From Achromobacter sp. UMC71 (GTDB lineage: Bacteria > Pseudomonadota > Gammaproteobacteria > Burkholderiales > Burkholderiaceae_B), in contig NZ_LZZT01000055.1 of the NCBI RefSeq assembly GCF_014170305.1, positions 1 through 35,463 on the forward strand: a DNA stretch of 35,463 bases, given 5' to 3'. The notes under the pieces were generated by a model, which was given only the letters and a program-made list of their open reading frames with translations, was not told where the DNA came from and searched no databases. The translations under genes and the position numbers were made by a program. Shown here piece after piece: positions 34,638 through 35,463 of this stretch (within the stretch, counting starts at the first letter, position 1; each line of letters begins with the position of its first letter).

Positions 34638-34668
34638 TTGCGTTTTCGGATCGTGCTATCCCTATAAT
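34638..34668 (+). promoter_or_regulatory. Possible promoter of the Lrp-type regulator
   Basis: TATAAT (34663-34668) with TTGCGT (34638-34643) 19 bp upstream; the -10 is perfect and the spacer slightly long. The palindromic ATTCGCAATGAAT just downstream may be an autoregulatory site shared with the divergent oxidoreductase gene. Confidence 0.45.
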
Positions 34669-34722
34669 TCGCAATGAATATTTCGTGTCCGCGGAATTTC
34701 GACCCAAACAGGAGACAAAACG

Positions 34723-35172
34723 ATGGACAAGACCGATATCGGCATCCTCAAGGCCCTGCAGGAGGACGGCCGGGCTTCGGCGCAGCAGTTGTCTGAAAAA
34801 GTGGGGCTGTCGGCGGCGCCGGTGTGGCGGCGGGTGAAGGCGCTGGAGGCGAGCGGGGTGATCCAGGGCTATAGCGCGCAGGTGGATCGCAGCAAGGTGG
34901 GGCTGGGATGCATGTTCGCGCAGATCAGCCTGGAGCGGCATTCGGCGAACACGGTGGAGAATTTCGAGCGGTCAGTGCGGGATGCGCCGGAGATTCTTGA
35001 ATGCTATGCGGTGACGGGGGATTCGGATTTTCTGCTGAAGATTCTGGTTGAGAGTCCTGAGGCCTATGATCGGTTTTTGCATCGGTTTTTGTTCAATATG
35101 CCTGGGATTCGGCAGACTCGGACGATTGTGGCTTTGCGTGAGATCAAGCATGAATTGAAGTTGCCGCTTTAG
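34723..35172 (+). CDS. Lrp/AsnC-family transcriptional regulator
   Basis: 149 aa, the normal length. An N-terminal winged helix (MDKTDIGILKALQEDGRAS, then QQLSEKVGLSAAPVWRRVKALEASGVI) binds DNA. The C-terminal half (ILECYAVTGDSDFLLKILVES) is the amino-acid-sensing RAM domain. Members respond to amino acids and often control the adjacent divergent gene. With a 2-oxoacid ferredoxin oxidoreductase across a 138-bp intergenic region, regulation of amino-acid catabolism is the simplest reading (inference). GGAGA lies before the ATG at 34723. Confidence 0.94.
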   Translation: MDKTDIGILKALQEDGRASAQQLSEKVGLSAAPVWRRVKALEASGVIQGYSAQVDRSKVGLGCMFAQISLERHSANTVENFERSVRDAPEILECYAVTGDSDFLLKILVESPEAYDRFLHRFLFNMPGIRQTRTIVALREIKHELKLPL

Positions 35173-35217
35173 GTCTTGGGGCTGTTTTGAGGTTTGGACC
35201 TTAGGGGTTCTTAAGCC

Positions 35218-35382
35218 GCGCGTGACGGGGCAGGCGGGTGAGGGCGGGGCTACGATTGCGGTCCGGAGCCTTCGCTCCGGACTGCCCCTTCCTCATCGTC
35301 GTTGTCGCCTTCGGCGACTGCCTTCCGATTCCGTCGGGCGCATCTACACGCCCCGCCCTCACCCGCCTGCCCCGTCACGCGC
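35218..35382 (+). repeat. Hairpin repeat element, copy 3
   Basis: 33-bp perfect arms (35218-35250 and 35350-35382) around a 99-nt core. The core starts CGATTGCGGTCCGG and carries GTCCGGAG-CCTTCG-CTCCGGAC (35261-35282) and GTCGCC-TTC-GGCGAC (35304-35318), ending GATTCCGTCGGGCGCATC. The core is shared with copies 1 and 2; the arms are unique to this site. It lies 45 nt past the stop of the Lrp-type gene, in the sense direction. The remaining bases to the window end hold nothing I recognise. Confidence 0.9.
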
Positions 35383-35463
35383 TCTTGATGGTGATTAGCC
35401 TCGGACGCTGGGGCGGGTGCTGTGCTTGGCGTGTTGGCCAAGATCGTTTTGGGAGAGGAGGAG

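Overview
The window looks like chromosomal DNA of a high-GC betaproteobacterium of the family Alcaligenaceae, the Bordetella/Achromobacter group. This rests on gene content and order: aroQ-accB-accC-prmA, a lysine/alanine-rich BpH1-type histone, and a Gram-negative dlt-like (Bordetella 'dra') locus. No rRNA, tRNA, CRISPR array, phage or insertion sequence was recognised.

Layout. (1) 1-359 is a perfect 168-bp inverted repeat that mirrors the end of the first gene, probably an assembly or contig-end fold-back. (2) 341-7796, minus strand: an OmpR-family regulator, a histidine kinase carrying an extra C-terminal solute-binding domain, then a binding protein, a fused double permease and an ATPase of a binding-protein-dependent ABC importer. 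The sensor's extra domain is a paralogue of the transporter's own binding protein, so the cluster looks like a self-contained 'sense the solute, import the solute' module. (3) 7797-8863 is a gene-poor kilobase with two copies of an unusual hairpin repeat and a short tandem repeat. (4) 8864-12891, minus strand: mpl, yqiA and an RNase II family gene. (5) 13013-20150, plus strand: thioredoxin-like protein, aroQ, accB, accC, prmA, a zinc-ribbon/DUF3426 membrane protein, a PfkB kinase and a glycine-zipper lipoprotein. (6) 20562-24760, plus strand: a tight five-gene dlt-like operon in the order C-D-X-B-A, including a 68-aa DltX-like peptide. (7) 24894-30772, minus strand: a YggT protein, the histone H1-like protein, nrdB and nrdA, with two NrdR boxes upstream of nrdA. 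(8) 31078-35172: a fused indolepyruvate ferredoxin oxidoreductase divergent from an Lrp/AsnC regulator, followed by a third hairpin repeat.

The most interesting signals are four. First, a dispersed repeat at 7884-8037, 8675-8839 and 35218-35382: its roughly 90-100-nt core is conserved, while its 31-33-bp flanking arms are perfectly self-complementary yet different in every copy. Second, the kinase/solute-binding fusion. Third, the DltX-like peptide in a Gram-negative envelope D-alanylation operon. Fourth, the perfect palindrome at the left edge.
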